Assembly: GCF_014267175.1 (NCBI RefSeq)
Contig: NZ_JACMTR010000002.1
Span: forward strand, 6,043,129 to 6,107,128
Direction: 5' to 3'
DNA length: 64,000 bases
Source: Pseudonocardia sp. C8
GTDB taxonomy: Bacteria; Actinomycetota; Actinomycetes; Mycobacteriales; Pseudonocardiaceae
Positions 25,808 through 34,729 of this stretch are shown in pieces; the stretch's first letter is position 1, and the number at the start of each line of letters is the position of its first letter. Under the pieces are notes generated by a model. That model did not search any database. It saw nothing but the letters and a program-made list of their open reading frames with translations, and had not been told where the DNA came from. A program made the translations under genes and the position numbers.

Positions 25808-26415
25808 GGGAACCTCGCAGTGATCGTCGTCGTGTCCGGTGTGCTGCCCGCGGTGACCACGACCGACCCGCCGAGCGGCCCGGCGCCGTCCCGGAAGTGG
25901 CTCGCGTGCGCCACGTCGGCGCCGTCCATCCGGAGCAGCAGGTCGCCGCGGTCCCGGCGGGCGGTCAGCGTGATCCGCCCGGCCGGGCGGCCCAGCCCGG
26001 CGACCACGGCGAAGTAGGCGGCGCCCTCGGCCGCCGGACCGAACCGCTCGTCCGGGACGTCGATCGTGGCGGGGACGCCGCGGCGGCCGGTCTCCTCGCG
26101 CAGCGCCGGCCCCAGCCCGGCCTCGTCGAGCAGGGGCGGGTAGAGCTCGGCGGCGATCCCGCGCAGCTCCTGGAGCACGGCGTGCAGCTCGTCCTGGACG
26201 TCGTCGACGGCCTCGTGCAGCTCGGCGTCGTCGTCGGGGAGCCGGCACCGGACGAGGCCGAGCCGCAGCGCGAGGGCCGAGATGCGCAGCGCGGCACCGT
26301 CGTGCAACCTGCGCTCCAGCGCCCGCCGGTGCGACCACTGCGGCCAGCCGGCGGCGCGGCCGTCCGGTGACGGGGGGACCGCGTCCGCGCCCCGCCACAC
26401 CGGATCGACCGTCAT
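25798..26415 (-). CDS. Compact cytoplasmic sensor-like protein with truncated ATPase domain
   Basis: A 205-residue soluble protein with a recognisable HisKA_3 box (ERRLHDGAALRISALALRLG) but an ATPase domain that is shortened and eroded. The region that should hold the N-box reads AAYFAVVAGLGRPAG without Asn, and the G1 motif is MDGADVA rather than DxGxG. It has no sensor or membrane part. It is the first gene of the signalling cluster and is coupled to the response regulator by a 10-bp overlap. Possible roles are a phosphatase or phosphotransfer partner for the regulator; this is inference. Confidence 0.65.
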   Translation of the reverse strand: MTVDPVWRGADAVPPSPDGRAAGWPQWSHRRALERRLHDGAALRISALALRLGLVRCRLPDDDAELHEAVDDVQDELHAVLQELRGIAAELYPPLLDEAGLGPALREETGRRGVPATIDVPDERFGPAAEGAAYFAVVAGLGRPAGRITLTARRDRGDLLLRMDGADVAHASHFRDGAGPLGGSVVVTAGSTPDTTTITARFPCG

Positions 26416-26531
26416 CGGTCGATCGTGCCGCCCTCGCGCGGGTGGAGGAAGCGTGCGGGCCCCACCCGGACGTAGGGACAGCCCCCTTGTGCGCAGGAAA
26501 AAGTCGTGGCATGAGCGTGTAACACCGCGGC

Positions 26532-26537
26532 TACTGT
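26532..26537 (+). promoter_or_regulatory. Likely -10 element of the Hsp70-propeller gene
   Basis: TACTGT fits the actinobacterial TAnnnT consensus and stands about 40 bp before the GTG at 26578. That would leave a roughly 35-nt leader carrying the GGAGG ribosome-binding site. No good -35 hexamer is visible. Confidence 0.4.
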
Positions 26538-26577
26538 GGCGAGGGTCACGACATCACCGAGATGTGGAGGTGGGTCG

Positions 26578-29463
26578 GTGGCCTACAGCCTGGGCGTCGA
26601 TCTGGGCACGACCTTCGTCGCCGCCGCGGTCGCGCACGCCTCGCAGGTCGAGATGTTCACCCTCGGGGACCGGAGCGTCGTGTCCCCGGCGGCCGTGTAC
26701 GCCCGCGAGGACGGCGAGCTGGTCACCGGCGACGCCGCGGTCCGGCGGGCCGTGAGCAATCCCGACCGGGTGTGCCGGGAGTTCAAGCGGCGTCTCGGCG
26801 ACCCCACGCCGGTGATCCTCAGCGGGTCGGCGTACCCGGTCTCGATGCTGCTCGGGGCCGTGCTGCGCGACGTCGTCGCCCGGGTGACCGACACCGAGGG
26901 GGAGCCCCCGGAGCGCCTCGTGCTCACCCATCCCGCGAACTGGGGCCCGTACCGGCGCGAGCTGTTCGACGAGGTGCCGGAGGCCGCCGGGCTCACCGAC
27001 GGGCGCATCGCGGTGCAGCGCGCGGTCACCGAACCCGAGGCGGCGGCCGCGCACTACGCGGCGTCGCGCCGGCTCGGCGAGGGCGACACGGTCGCCGTGT
27101 ACGACCTCGGCGGCGGGACGTTCGACGCGACCGTGCTGCGCAAGCAGGCCGACGGCATCGAGATCCTCGGCACCCCGGAGGGCATCGAGCGGCTCGGCGG
27201 CGTGGACTTCGACGAGGCGATCCTGTCCTACGTCAACTACCAGGCCGGTGGTGCCCTGACCGAGCTCGATCTGGGCGACCTGCAGACCTCGGTGGCGATG
27301 GCCCGGCTCCGCCAGGACTGCGTGCTGGCCAAGGAGGCCCTCTCGATCGACACCGAGACGACGATCCCGGTGTTCCTGCCACAGCGGCACTTCGACGTCC
27401 GGCTCACCCTGACCGAGTTCGAGAACATGATCCGCGCCCAGATCGAGTCGACGATCGGGGCGCTCACCCGCACCCTGCAGTCGGCCCGGGTCACGCCGGA
27501 CGACCTCAGCGCGGTGCTGCTGGTCGGCGGCTCCTCGCGGATCCCGCTGGTCGCCCGGATGCTCTCCGAAGAGCTGGGGCGTCCGATCGTGGTCGACACC
27601 CACCCCAAGTACGCGGTCGCACTCGGCGCCGCCGAGCTGGCCCGCGGCGAGGCGGGCACGGCCCCGGCAGCGGCCGGGGCACCGGCCACGAACGGCCACG
27701 CCGCCGGGACGGGCCTGCCGCGGCCCGCCGAGCCGGCTCCCGCCGCGGGCGGTCTGCCCCGGCCGCCCGGGAAGGCTCCCGCCGCGGGTGTCCTGCCCCG
27801 GCCGCCGGGGACGGCCGAGCCCGCGGCCGCGGCCGGTGCGCTGCCGCGCCCCGGTGGAGCGGCCGGTGCCGGTGGGCTGCCCCGCCCGCCCGCCTCGGCC
27901 GGGCCCCCACGCCCGCCCGCCGCGGTGGGCGCCGGGTCCGCCGTGCCGGACGGCGGGGGCGCCGACCCGGAGGCCACCCGCGCGCTCGCCGCGCACGGAC
28001 CGGCGGCGAGCGCCGCACCGCCCGGCACCGACGCACCGCCGGGCTCCGCCACGTCGTCCCGGGGGGCCGGGTCGTCCGGCGGTCCCGGGCCGGGCATGCC
28101 GGCCTGGGCCGCGCCCGGGGCCGCCGGATCCGGGACGTCCGGGCCGGCGGCGCCGGGGTCCGGGGCGCCCGGCCGTCCGTCGTGGGCGGCCGGTCCCGCG
28201 AACGCGGGCCGGGGCGGTACGGGGACCGCGGAGCCTCCGGCCGCACCCGGAGGAACCGGGGGACCCGGCGGGGCCGGGAACGCTCCTCCGCCGGGTGGCA
28301 TCGGCGCCGGCACCCCGCCGCCGTCACCGGACGGCGGCCGTCGCAGCCGGAGCCGGCTGCTGGCCGTCGCGGTCGTCGCGGTGCTCGCCCTCGCGGCGGG
28401 CGCGGTCTACCTCGGCACCGGCGGCTACGGCCTGCTCCTCGGAGACAGCAGTGCCCAGACCGGCCAGCCCGAACAGCCGGGCGGCTCGGGCAGCTCGGAG
28501 GAGTCGGGCGGGTCCCCCGAGGCGCCCCCGACGGAGCAGGAGATCGCCGTCGCGGTCCCGATCCCGACCCTCGGGGAGGTCATCCCGGCCGGGCCGACGT
28601 CGGGCTTCGCCGCTGTGTCCCCGAACGGCCGGCTCGTGTACGTGGCCAACCGGGCGGCGGGCGTCGTCACCGTGATCGACACCTCGGTCAACAAGATCAC
28701 CGCCACGATCGCGGTCCCGGCCGGCCCGCCCCAGTACGTGGCGTTCGCCCCGGACGGCAGGCACGTCTACGTCAGCGTCTTCAACGAGGCGCGGACGATC
28801 GCCGCGGTCGCGGTCCTCGACACCACCACGAACTCGGTGGTCGCGACGGTGCCGGTGCAGACCCGGCCGTTCGCGCTCGCCGTCACCCCCGACGGGTCCA
28901 AGGTCTACGTGCCCAACCACGACTCCGGCACCGTCTCGGTGATCGACACGTCGACGAACCAGGTGACCAGCGAGATCCGGGTGGCGCCCAACCCGCACTG
29001 GGTCGCGATGTCCCCGGACGGCTCCCGATTCTACACCGCGAACCACGAGTCGAACCTGATCACCGTGCTGGACACGGCGAACGACCAGGTCGTCGCGCAG
29101 ATCCCGGTCCAGAAGAGCCCGCACAGCGTCGCGGTCAACCCGTCCCGCCCGCTGGTCGCCAACGTCAACTACGACGCCGCGTCGGTGTCGTTCAGCGACA
29201 CCGGCACGAACGAGGTCGTCGCCACGGTGCCGGTCGGGCGGAACCCGCAGGCCATCGCCTGGTCGCCGGACGGCCGGTTCGTCTACACCGCGAACGTCAC
29301 CGACAACACCGTCTCGGTGATCAGCGCCGACACCTTCGCCGTCACGGCGACGCTGCCCGTGGGCAACGGCCCGACCAGCGTCGCGGTGCTGCCGAACGGC
29401 GAGCAGGCCTACGTCACCAACCTCAAGGACGGGACCCTGACGATGCTCGACATCGCGGGCTGA
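26578..29463 (+). CDS. Hsp70-like ATPase fused to a transmembrane segment and YVTN beta-propeller
   Basis: A 961-residue fusion. Residues 1-370 are an Hsp70/DnaK-type nucleotide-binding domain: GVDLGTTFVAAAV (phosphate 1), VYDLGGGTFDATV (phosphate 2) and VLLVGGSSRIPLV (adenosine). The Hsp70 substrate-binding domain is absent. Residues about 375-590 are a Pro/Gly/Ala linker with repeated LPRP motifs. A single TM helix lies at about 595-617, and from about 650 to the end there are YVTN-type repeats (GRLVYVANRAAGVVTVIDT and similar), about seven blades, predicted outside the cell. Start GTG 26578 has GGAGG 7 nt upstream. Such actinobacterial fusions may couple cytoplasmic ATPase state to an external ligand-binding propeller; the function is not established. 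Confidence 0.85.
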   Translation: MAYSLGVDLGTTFVAAAVAHASQVEMFTLGDRSVVSPAAVYAREDGELVTGDAAVRRAVSNPDRVCREFKRRLGDPTPVILSGSAYPVSMLLGAVLRDVVARVTDTEGEPPERLVLTHPANWGPYRRELFDEVPEAAGLTDGRIAVQRAVTEPEAAAAHYAASRRLGEGDTVAVYDLGGGTFDATVLRKQADGIEILGTPEGIERLGGVDFDEAILSYVNYQAGGALTELDLGDLQTSVAMARLRQDCVLAKEALSIDTETTIPVFLPQRHFDVRLTLTEFENMIRAQIESTIGALTRTLQSARVTPDDLSAVLLVGGSSRIPLVARMLSEELGRPIVVDTHPKYAVALGAAELARGEAGTAPAAAGAPATNGHAAGTGLPRPAEPAPAAGGLPRPPGKAPAAGVLPRPPGTAEPAAAAGALPRPGGAAGAGGLPRPPASAGPPRPPAAVGAGSAVPDGGGADPEATRALAAHGPAASAAPPGTDAPPGSATSSRGAGSSGGPGPGMPAWAAPGAAGSGTSGPAAPGSGAPGRPSWAAGPANAGRGGTGTAEPPAAPGGTGGPGGAGNAPPPGGIGAGTPPPSPDGGRRSRSRLLAVAVVAVLALAAGAVYLGTGGYGLLLGDSSAQTGQPEQPGGSGSSEESGGSPEAPPTEQEIAVAVPIPTLGEVIPAGPTSGFAAVSPNGRLVYVANRAAGVVTVIDTSVNKITATIAVPAGPPQYVAFAPDGRHVYVSVFNEARTIAAVAVLDTTTNSVVATVPVQTRPFALAVTPDGSKVYVPNHDSGTVSVIDTSTNQVTSEIRVAPNPHWVAMSPDGSRFYTANHESNLITVLDTANDQVVAQIPVQKSPHSVAVNPSRPLVANVNYDAASVSFSDTGTNEVVATVPVGRNPQAIAWSPDGRFVYTANVTDNTVSVISADTFAVTATLPVGNGPTSVAVLPNGEQAYVTNLKDGTLTMLDIAG

Positions 29464-29477
29464 GCGGGACGTCAGCC
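29458..29477. terminator. Convergent hairpin spanning both stop codons
   Basis: GGCTGA at 29458-29463 pairs with TCAGCC at 29472-29477 around an 8-nt loop. It contains the TGA of the Hsp70-like gene and the complementary TCA of moaD, and could act as a weak two-way terminator. There is no T-tract. Confidence 0.4.
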
Positions 29478-29753
29478 GCCGGCGAAGGGGGGCAGCACGT
29501 CGAGGGTGCGGGCCCCGCCGAGCGCGGCGGCGCGGTCCCGCACCGCCACCTCGTCGAGCAGGAAGCTGCAGCGCTCCAGCACGCGGCCCAGCTCGGTGCC
29601 GTGCGCGTCGCGGACCGCGGCGACCGCGTCGGCGACGGACGCGCCGTCCGGGAGCTCGACGGTCTCCTCGGGGGTGCCGGCGGCGGCCTTGGCGGCGGCG
29701 AAGTAGCGCACGGTCAGCGTGCGGGTGGTGACGGTGGTCGGCACGGGGTTCAT
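29472..29753 (-). CDS. moaD: Molybdopterin synthase small subunit (MoaD/ThiS fold)
   Basis: A 93-residue ubiquitin-like protein (TLTVRYFAAAKAAAG at the start, SFLLDEVAVRD in the middle) ending in PPFAGG. The C-terminal Gly-Gly is thiocarboxylated and donates sulfur in molybdopterin synthesis. ATG 29753 overlaps the moaA stop (ATGA), so moaA-moaD form an operon. The longer upstream frame is a shadow of moaA. The MoaE partner is not in this window. Confidence 0.9.
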   Translation of the reverse strand: MNPVPTTVTTRTLTVRYFAAAKAAAGTPEETVELPDGASVADAVAAVRDAHGTELGRVLERCSFLLDEVAVRDRAAALGGARTLDVLPPFAGG

Positions 29754-30838
29754 CCTCCGATTGCGCTCATGGGGCGCGCGGGCTGCAGGAATCCGGGGTC
29801 GTCGATGCCGTGGCCTGCCTTCTTGCCCCACATGGCGGCGCGCCAGGTGTCGGCGATCTCCGCGTCGGTGGCGCCGCCGCGCAGCATCGCCCGCAGGTCG
29901 GTCTCGCCGGTGGCGAACAGGCAGGTGCGGACCTGGCCGTCGGCGGTGAGGCGGGTGCGGTCGCAGGAGCCGCAGAACGGGCGGGTCACCGAGGCGATCA
30001 CGCCCACGACCTCCGGCCCGGCTGTGCCGATGTTCGTTCCGTCAAGCCTTCTCTCGACCAGGAACTTCTCCGCCGGCGCGCCGCCCCGGTCCTCGTCGGA
30101 CTCCGTGAGCACGAACCGCTCCTCGAGCCGCTCCAGGATCTCCCCGGCGGTGATCATCTCGCTGCGGCGCCACCCGTGCTGGGCGTCCAGCGGCATCTGC
30201 TCGATGAACCGCAGCTGGTAGCCGTGCTCCAGGGCGAACTCGAGCAGGTCCGGGGCCTCGTCGTCGTTCACGCCGCGCAGGAGGACCGTGTTGATCTTCA
30301 CCGGGCGCAGGCCCGCGGCGTGCGCGGCGGCGAGCCCGTCGAGGACGTCCTGCAGCCGGTCCCGTCGGGTGATCTCGGCGAACCGCTCCGCGCGCAGGGT
30401 GTCCATCGACACGTTGAGCCGGTTCACCCCGGCCGCCGCGAGCGCGTCGGCGCGCCGCGCCAGCCCGATGCCGTTCGTGGTGAGCGAGATGTCCGGGCGC
30501 GGTTCCAGGGCCGCGGCCGCGGACAGCACGTTCTCCAGGCCCTTGCGCAGCAGCGGCTCGCCGCCGGTGAACCGCAGCTCGGAGATGCCGAACTCGCGCA
30601 CCGCGAGCGCGATGAGCCGGTTCAGCTCGGCGTCGGTGAGCTGCTCGTCGCGTGGCATCCAGTCCAGGCCCTCGGCGGGCATGCAGTAGGTGCAGCGCAG
30701 GTTGCAGCGGTCGGTCAGCGAGATCCGCAGGTCCGTCGCCACGCGGCCGAACCCGTCGACGAGGCGTGTGTCGTCGGGCCGGCCCGGGGCCCGCGAGGGC
30801 GCGCCGCGCAGGGTCGGCAGGCCGAGCTCGGTGGTCAT
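29750..30838 (-). CDS. moaA: GTP 3',8-cyclase MoaA (radical SAM)
   Basis: The 362-residue enzyme converts GTP to 3',8-cH2GTP, the first step of molybdenum cofactor synthesis. The SAM-binding cluster motif is CNLRCTYC at about 50-57, with GGEPLLRKG nearby. The second 4Fe-4S site is formed by CGSCDRTRLTADGQVRTC. The C-terminus is the required Gly-Gly (SAIGG). ATG 30838 is preferred, as an upstream in-frame ATG would add 31 unrelated residues. It faces the molybdate-regulator gene across a 237-bp gap, consistent with a molybdenum locus. Confidence 0.95.
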   Translation of the reverse strand: MTTELGLPTLRGAPSRAPGRPDDTRLVDGFGRVATDLRISLTDRCNLRCTYCMPAEGLDWMPRDEQLTDAELNRLIALAVREFGISELRFTGGEPLLRKGLENVLSAAAALEPRPDISLTTNGIGLARRADALAAAGVNRLNVSMDTLRAERFAEITRRDRLQDVLDGLAAAHAAGLRPVKINTVLLRGVNDDEAPDLLEFALEHGYQLRFIEQMPLDAQHGWRRSEMITAGEILERLEERFVLTESDEDRGGAPAEKFLVERRLDGTNIGTAGPEVVGVIASVTRPFCGSCDRTRLTADGQVRTCLFATGETDLRAMLRGGATDAEIADTWRAAMWGKKAGHGIDDPGFLQPARPMSAIGG

Positions 30839-30948
30839 GCTCGCGAGGCTAACCGCGTCCCGCGTGCCCGGCCAGGACGGATTTTCCCAGCTCAGAGGCA
30901 TGATCCGCAGGCGCGGTCGCGGTCGGGGCATCCGTGCGCAGATGCGGA

Positions 30949-30969
30949 ACTAGTCACTCTGTTACTAGT
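30949..30969. promoter_or_regulatory. ACTAGT pair in the moaA/regulator gap
   Basis: ACTAGT at 30949-30954 recurs at 30964-30969, with TAGTCA facing TTACTA across a 5-bp centre. It lies between the divergent moaA and molybdate-type regulator genes and is a possible operator for either. It does not match the ModE consensus I recall. Confidence 0.35.
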
Positions 30970-31062
30970 CCGATGACGCGATCGCCCGGGTCGCACGGCG
31001 GGGTACGGGGTGCCGCCGGGATCTGCGTGGCAGCCACCGTGGCACTGCCGCAGGCGCGAACC

Positions 31063-31068
31063 TAGTAT
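31063..31068 (+). promoter_or_regulatory. -10 element for a leaderless regulator transcript
   Basis: TAGTAT (TAnnnT) ends 7 nt before the GTG at 31076, which would put the transcription start at or next to the start codon. No ribosome-binding site precedes the GTG, as expected for a leaderless mRNA. Confidence 0.5.
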
Positions 31069-31075
31069 CCAGGTC

Positions 31076-31480
31076 GTGCCGCACTTCAGGATCTCCGAGG
31101 CCGCGCGACTGCTCGGCGTCAGCGACGACACCGTCCGCCGGTGGGTGGACGCGGGGACGCTGCCGGTGCGGGCCGACGCGTCGAACCGCAAGGTCATCGA
31201 CGGGGCCGCGCTCGCCGAGTTCGCCCGCGAGCACGCGTCCGCGCCGCCGGACCCCTCCGGCGTGCAGCGGTCGGCCCGGAACCGGATGGTCGGGCTGGTC
31301 ACCTCGGTCGTCACCGACACCGTGATGGCCCAGGTCGAGATGCAGTGCGGGCCGCACCGCGTGGTCTCGCTGATGAGCAGCGAGGCCGTGCGCGACCTCG
31401 GCCTGGAACCCGGCGCGCTCGCGGTGGCGGTGATCAAGTCGACGAACGTCGTGGTGGAGACCCCGGGCGGCCATCTGTGA
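31076..31480 (+). CDS. Molybdate-type regulator: helix-turn-helix plus Mop/TOBE domain
   Basis: A 134-residue protein. The N-terminus is an excisionase/MerR-like helix-turn-helix ([21 protein letters not shown]) with a short wing. Residues about 67-134 form a Mop/TOBE-type oxyanion-binding domain ([20 protein letters not shown], then [13 protein letters not shown]). Proteins of this build bind molybdate or tungstate and regulate molybdate uptake. GTG 31076 starts exactly at the conserved region and follows a -10 box, suggesting a leaderless transcript. The stop overlaps the modB start (GTGA), so regulator and permease are cotranscribed. It may sense molybdate imported by the same operon. Confidence 0.85.
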   Translation: MPHFRISEAARLLGVSDDTVRRWVDAGTLPVRADASNRKVIDGAALAEFAREHASAPPDPSGVQRSARNRMVGLVTSVVTDTVMAQVEMQCGPHRVVSLMSSEAVRDLGLEPGALAVAVIKSTNVVVETPGGHL

Positions 31481-32334
31481 CGAGCCCGGCGCCCGCGCGA
31501 CCGGCCGGCCGGGACGGCGCCGCCGACCGGCACGGCACCGCCGTCGGCCTGCCCGCCTGGATGTGGGTCCCGGCCGGGATCGGCTTCCTGGTGATCGCGC
31601 TGCCGGTGGCCGGCCTGCTGTGGGAGGCCGACTGGGCGGCCATGCCCCGCCTGCTGACCAGCGACGCGGCGCTCGCGGCGCTGCGGCTGTCGCTGCTCAC
31701 GGCGGCGGTCTCCACCGTGCTGTGCCTGCTGTTCGGCGGCCCGCTCGCGGTCGTGCTCGCCCGGGGCCGGATCGACCGGCTGCCGCGGCTGCTGCGCGCC
31801 GTCCGCTCGGTCGTGCTGCTGCCGCTCGTGCTGCCCCCGGTCGTCGGGGGCCTGGCCCTGCTGTTCCTGCTCGGGGCGAACGGGCTCGCCGGGCAGGGCC
31901 TCGACGCCGCGTTCGGGATCTTCGTCCCGTTCACCACGGCCGCCGTGGTGCTGGCCCAGACGTTCGTCGCGATGCCGTTCCTGGTCGTCTCCCTGGAGGG
32001 GGCGCTGCGGACGGCGGGGGAGCGCTACGAGGCGACCGCGGCCACGCTGGGCGCCTCGCCGGGCCTGGCGTTCCGCCGGGTGACGCTGCCGCTCGTGCTG
32101 CCGGGGCTGGCGTCCGGGCTGGTGCTGGCGTTCGCCCGGTGCATGGGCGAGTTCGGCGCGACGATCGCGTTCGCCGGCAGCCTGGAGGGCACCACCCGGA
32201 CCCTGCCGCTGCTGGTGTACCTGCAGGGCGAGACCGACGTCGCCGGCGCCGTCGCGCTGTCGCTGCTGCTCGTCGTGGTGTCGCTGGTCGTGATCGTGGT
32301 CGGGCGGCCGCGCGGCGTGGACGGCCGCGGATGA
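31477..32334 (+). CDS. modB: Molybdate ABC transporter permease ModB
   Basis: The 285-residue product has six predicted membrane helices. The binding-protein-dependent permease signature is [21 protein letters not shown] (the EAA loop that contacts the ATPase). [15 protein letters not shown] is characteristic of ModB/CysT permeases. GTG 31477 overlaps the regulator stop and the gene overlaps modC (ATGA). The operon goes straight from regulator to permease; no periplasmic molybdate-binding gene (modA) lies here or elsewhere in the window. Confidence 0.9.
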   Translation: MTSPAPARPAGRDGAADRHGTAVGLPAWMWVPAGIGFLVIALPVAGLLWEADWAAMPRLLTSDAALAALRLSLLTAAVSTVLCLLFGGPLAVVLARGRIDRLPRLLRAVRSVVLLPLVLPPVVGGLALLFLLGANGLAGQGLDAAFGIFVPFTTAAVVLAQTFVAMPFLVVSLEGALRTAGERYEATAATLGASPGLAFRRVTLPLVLPGLASGLVLAFARCMGEFGATIAFAGSLEGTTRTLPLLVYLQGETDVAGAVALSLLLVVVSLVVIVVGRPRGVDGRG

Positions 32335-33422
32335 CCGGCGTCGAGCTCGCCGCGCGCCTCGACCGGGACGGGTTCGCACTCGATCTGGAGCTGTCCGTCG
32401 CGCAGGGCGAGGTCGTCGCCGTCCTCGGGCCGAACGGGGCCGGGAAGTCGACGCTGCTCGGGATCCTGTCCGGCCTGCTCCGTCCGGACTCCGGGCGCGT
32501 CCGGGTCGGCGGGCGCACCCTCCTCGACACCGCGGACGGCACGTTCGTGCCCGCCCACCGGCGCGGTGTCGGGCTGCTCGCCCAGGAACCGCTGCTGTTC
32601 CCGCACCTGTCCGCGCTGGCCAACGTGGCGTTCGGCCCGCGGGCGCACGGCGTGCCGCGGGCCGCGGCCGAGGAGCGCGCCCGCGGTCTGCTCGGCGACG
32701 TCGGCGTCGCCGGGCTCGCCGGGCGCCGGCCGGCACAGCTCTCCGGCGGGCAGCAGCAGCGGGTCGCCCTGGCCCGGGCCCTCGCCCCGCAGCCCGGGCT
32801 GCTGCTGCTCGACGAGCCGCTCGCCGCGCTGGACGTCGACGCCGCCCCCGCCATGCGCAGCCTGCTCCGCCGGGTGATCGCGGACGCGAAGCAGACCGCG
32901 CTGCTGGTCACCCACGACGCGCTGGACGCGCTCGTGCTCGCCGACCGGGTGGTCGTGCTCGACCGCGGCCGGATCGTCGAGCACGGCCCCGCCCGGGAGG
33001 TGCTGGCCCGGCCGCGCAGCGCGTTCTCGGCCCGGATCGCCGGCCTCGACCTCGTCCCCGGCTCCGCGGACGCCACCGGGCTGCGCACCGCGGACGGCGT
33101 CGGCCTGCACGGGCACGCGGTCGAGGTCGCCGACGGTGAGCCGGCGGTGGCGGTGTTCCCGCCGTCGGCGGTCTCGGTGCACGCGGCCCGCCCGCAGGGC
33201 AGCCCCCGGAACGTGTTCCGCGTCCGGGTGGCGGCGCTGGAGCCGCGCGGTGACACCGTCCGGGTGCGGGCCGCGGCCCCCGGGGACGGTCCGGGGTGGG
33301 TCGACGGGCTCGCCGCCGACGTGACCCCCGCGGCCGTCGCCGACCTGGCCCTGGAACCCGGGCACGAGGTGTGGTTCGCGGTGAAGGCGACCGAGGTCGC
33401 GATCCACGGCCGTCACACCTGA
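32331..33422 (+). CDS. modC: Molybdate ABC transporter ATP-binding protein ModC
   Basis: A 363-residue ABC ATPase: Walker [11 protein letters not shown]-loop [12 protein letters not shown], signature [15 protein letters not shown], Walker [13 protein letters not shown], and His-loop VTHDALDA. The C-terminal ~110 residues are a TOBE/Mop-like regulatory domain ([19 protein letters not shown], ending [12 protein letters not shown]), as in ModC, where it senses intracellular molybdate. It overlaps modB by ATGA, forming a regulator-modB-modC operon. Confidence 0.92.
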   Translation: MTGVELAARLDRDGFALDLELSVAQGEVVAVLGPNGAGKSTLLGILSGLLRPDSGRVRVGGRTLLDTADGTFVPAHRRGVGLLAQEPLLFPHLSALANVAFGPRAHGVPRAAAEERARGLLGDVGVAGLAGRRPAQLSGGQQQRVALARALAPQPGLLLLDEPLAALDVDAAPAMRSLLRRVIADAKQTALLVTHDALDALVLADRVVVLDRGRIVEHGPAREVLARPRSAFSARIAGLDLVPGSADATGLRTADGVGLHGHAVEVADGEPAVAVFPPSAVSVHAARPQGSPRNVFRVRVAALEPRGDTVRVRAAAPGDGPGWVDGLAADVTPAAVADLALEPGHEVWFAVKATEVAIHGRHT

Positions 33423-33504
33423 TCCCAACGCACCGTCACCCACTCCGGTCACAGGCATCACCCGAGCCACCATCGTGTCTCTCGCCCCATCCGTCACGGC
33501 CGCA

Positions 33505-33510
33505 TACCGT
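33505..33510 (+). promoter_or_regulatory. -10 element for a leaderless protease transcript
   Basis: TACCGT (TAnnnT) stands 8 nt before GTG 33519, which has no ribosome-binding site. The same hexamer occurs at the same type of position in front of the phospholipase D gene at 34730. Confidence 0.4.
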
Positions 33511-33518
33511 CGCGTTCC

Positions 33519-34700
33519 GTGAACCTCCTCCGTTCCCGCGCCGCCGTGGCGGTCACCGTCGGTGCACTTGCCCTGACGCTCGGTGCTCCCCTTGCGCCCA
33601 CCGCCGCCGCGGCCGGGTCGGCTCCGGGAGCGCCGACCGGCTACCTGGTCCACACGGCGACGGCCGACCAGACCCGGGCCGCCGCCGAGGCGGTGGGCGC
33701 CCGGCCGACGGTCACCTTCAACAGCGTCGTGCACGGGTTCGCCGCCGAGCTCGACCCGGCCCAGGCCGCGAAGCTGCGGGAACGGCCCGGCGTCGTCGGG
33801 GTCGAGGAGGACCGGACCATCACCCGGCTCGATCCCGGTGCCGTGCACCAGGACGCTCCGGCAGGCCGGGCCGAGCAGGCCCCCGGGAACTGGGGCCTCG
33901 ACCGGATCGACCAGCCCGACCTGCCGCTGGACGGGCAGTACCGGCACCGTGCGAACGGGGCCGGCGTCGACGTGTACGTGCTGGACACCGGGGTGGACGC
34001 GGGCCACCCCCAGTTCGGCGGCCGGGCCCAGCTGGTGGCCAACACCATCGACCAGCGCAACGAGGACTGCGACGGCCACGGCACCGTCGTCGCCGGGATC
34101 GCCGCGGCGCGGGACTACGGCGTCGCGCCCGGGGCGAACGTCCGCGCGGTCAAGGTGCTGGACTGCCACGGGACCGGCACCCTGTCCTCGCTGATGGCCG
34201 GGATCGACTGGGTGGTGCAGCACAAGCGGGGCCCGTCGGCCGCGGTCATGTCCTGGAGCTACGGGAACTCGCCGATGCTGCGCCAGGCCGTCCAGCGGAT
34301 GATCGACGGGGGTGTCTTCGCGGCGTCCTCGGCCGGCAACACCGGCGGTGACGACTGCGCCGCGCTGCCCCGGGCGATCCCGGACGTGCTGGTGGTCGCG
34401 AACTCCACGATCGAGGACCGGCGGGCGTCGAACTCCTCGACCGGGCCCTGCGTGTCGCTCTACGCCCCCGGCTCCCGGATCGTGGCCCCGGTGCCGGGCG
34501 GGGGCACGGCGTCCTACAGCGGCACGTCGATGGCGGCGCCGTTCGCGGCGGGGGTCGCGGCGCTCTACAAGCAGGCCCGCGGCGACCAGCCGTCGCGCAC
34601 GGTGAAGCAGTGGATCGTCGACCGCGCCGTCACCGGCAAGGTCGGCGGCGGATCCACCGGCGGCACGGCGAACCGGCTGCTGCAGACCGGCGGGCTGTGA
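33519..34700 (+). CDS. Secreted subtilisin-family serine protease (S8)
   Basis: A 393-residue preproenzyme: signal peptide (about 1-32, ending PTAAAA), inhibitor-I9-type propeptide (about 40-103, [19 protein letters not shown] through [11 protein letters not shown]), then the S8 catalytic domain. The triad is visible as Asp in [12 protein letters not shown], His in [12 protein letters not shown] and Ser in [13 protein letters not shown], with the oxyanion Asn in [10 protein letters not shown]. The domain has the proteinase K-like form. Gene start GTG 33519 is likely leaderless. It stands alone between modC and a phospholipase D gene. Confidence 0.92.
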   Translation: MNLLRSRAAVAVTVGALALTLGAPLAPTAAAAGSAPGAPTGYLVHTATADQTRAAAEAVGARPTVTFNSVVHGFAAELDPAQAAKLRERPGVVGVEEDRTITRLDPGAVHQDAPAGRAEQAPGNWGLDRIDQPDLPLDGQYRHRANGAGVDVYVLDTGVDAGHPQFGGRAQLVANTIDQRNEDCDGHGTVVAGIAAARDYGVAPGANVRAVKVLDCHGTGTLSSLMAGIDWVVQHKRGPSAAVMSWSYGNSPMLRQAVQRMIDGGVFAASSAGNTGGDDCAALPRAIPDVLVVANSTIEDRRASNSSTGPCVSLYAPGSRIVAPVPGGGTASYSGTSMAAPFAAGVAALYKQARGDQPSRTVKQWIVDRAVTGKVGGGSTGGTANRLLQTGGL

Positions 34701-34729
34701 GCCCCGGGTCCGGCCGCTACCGTCCGGCC

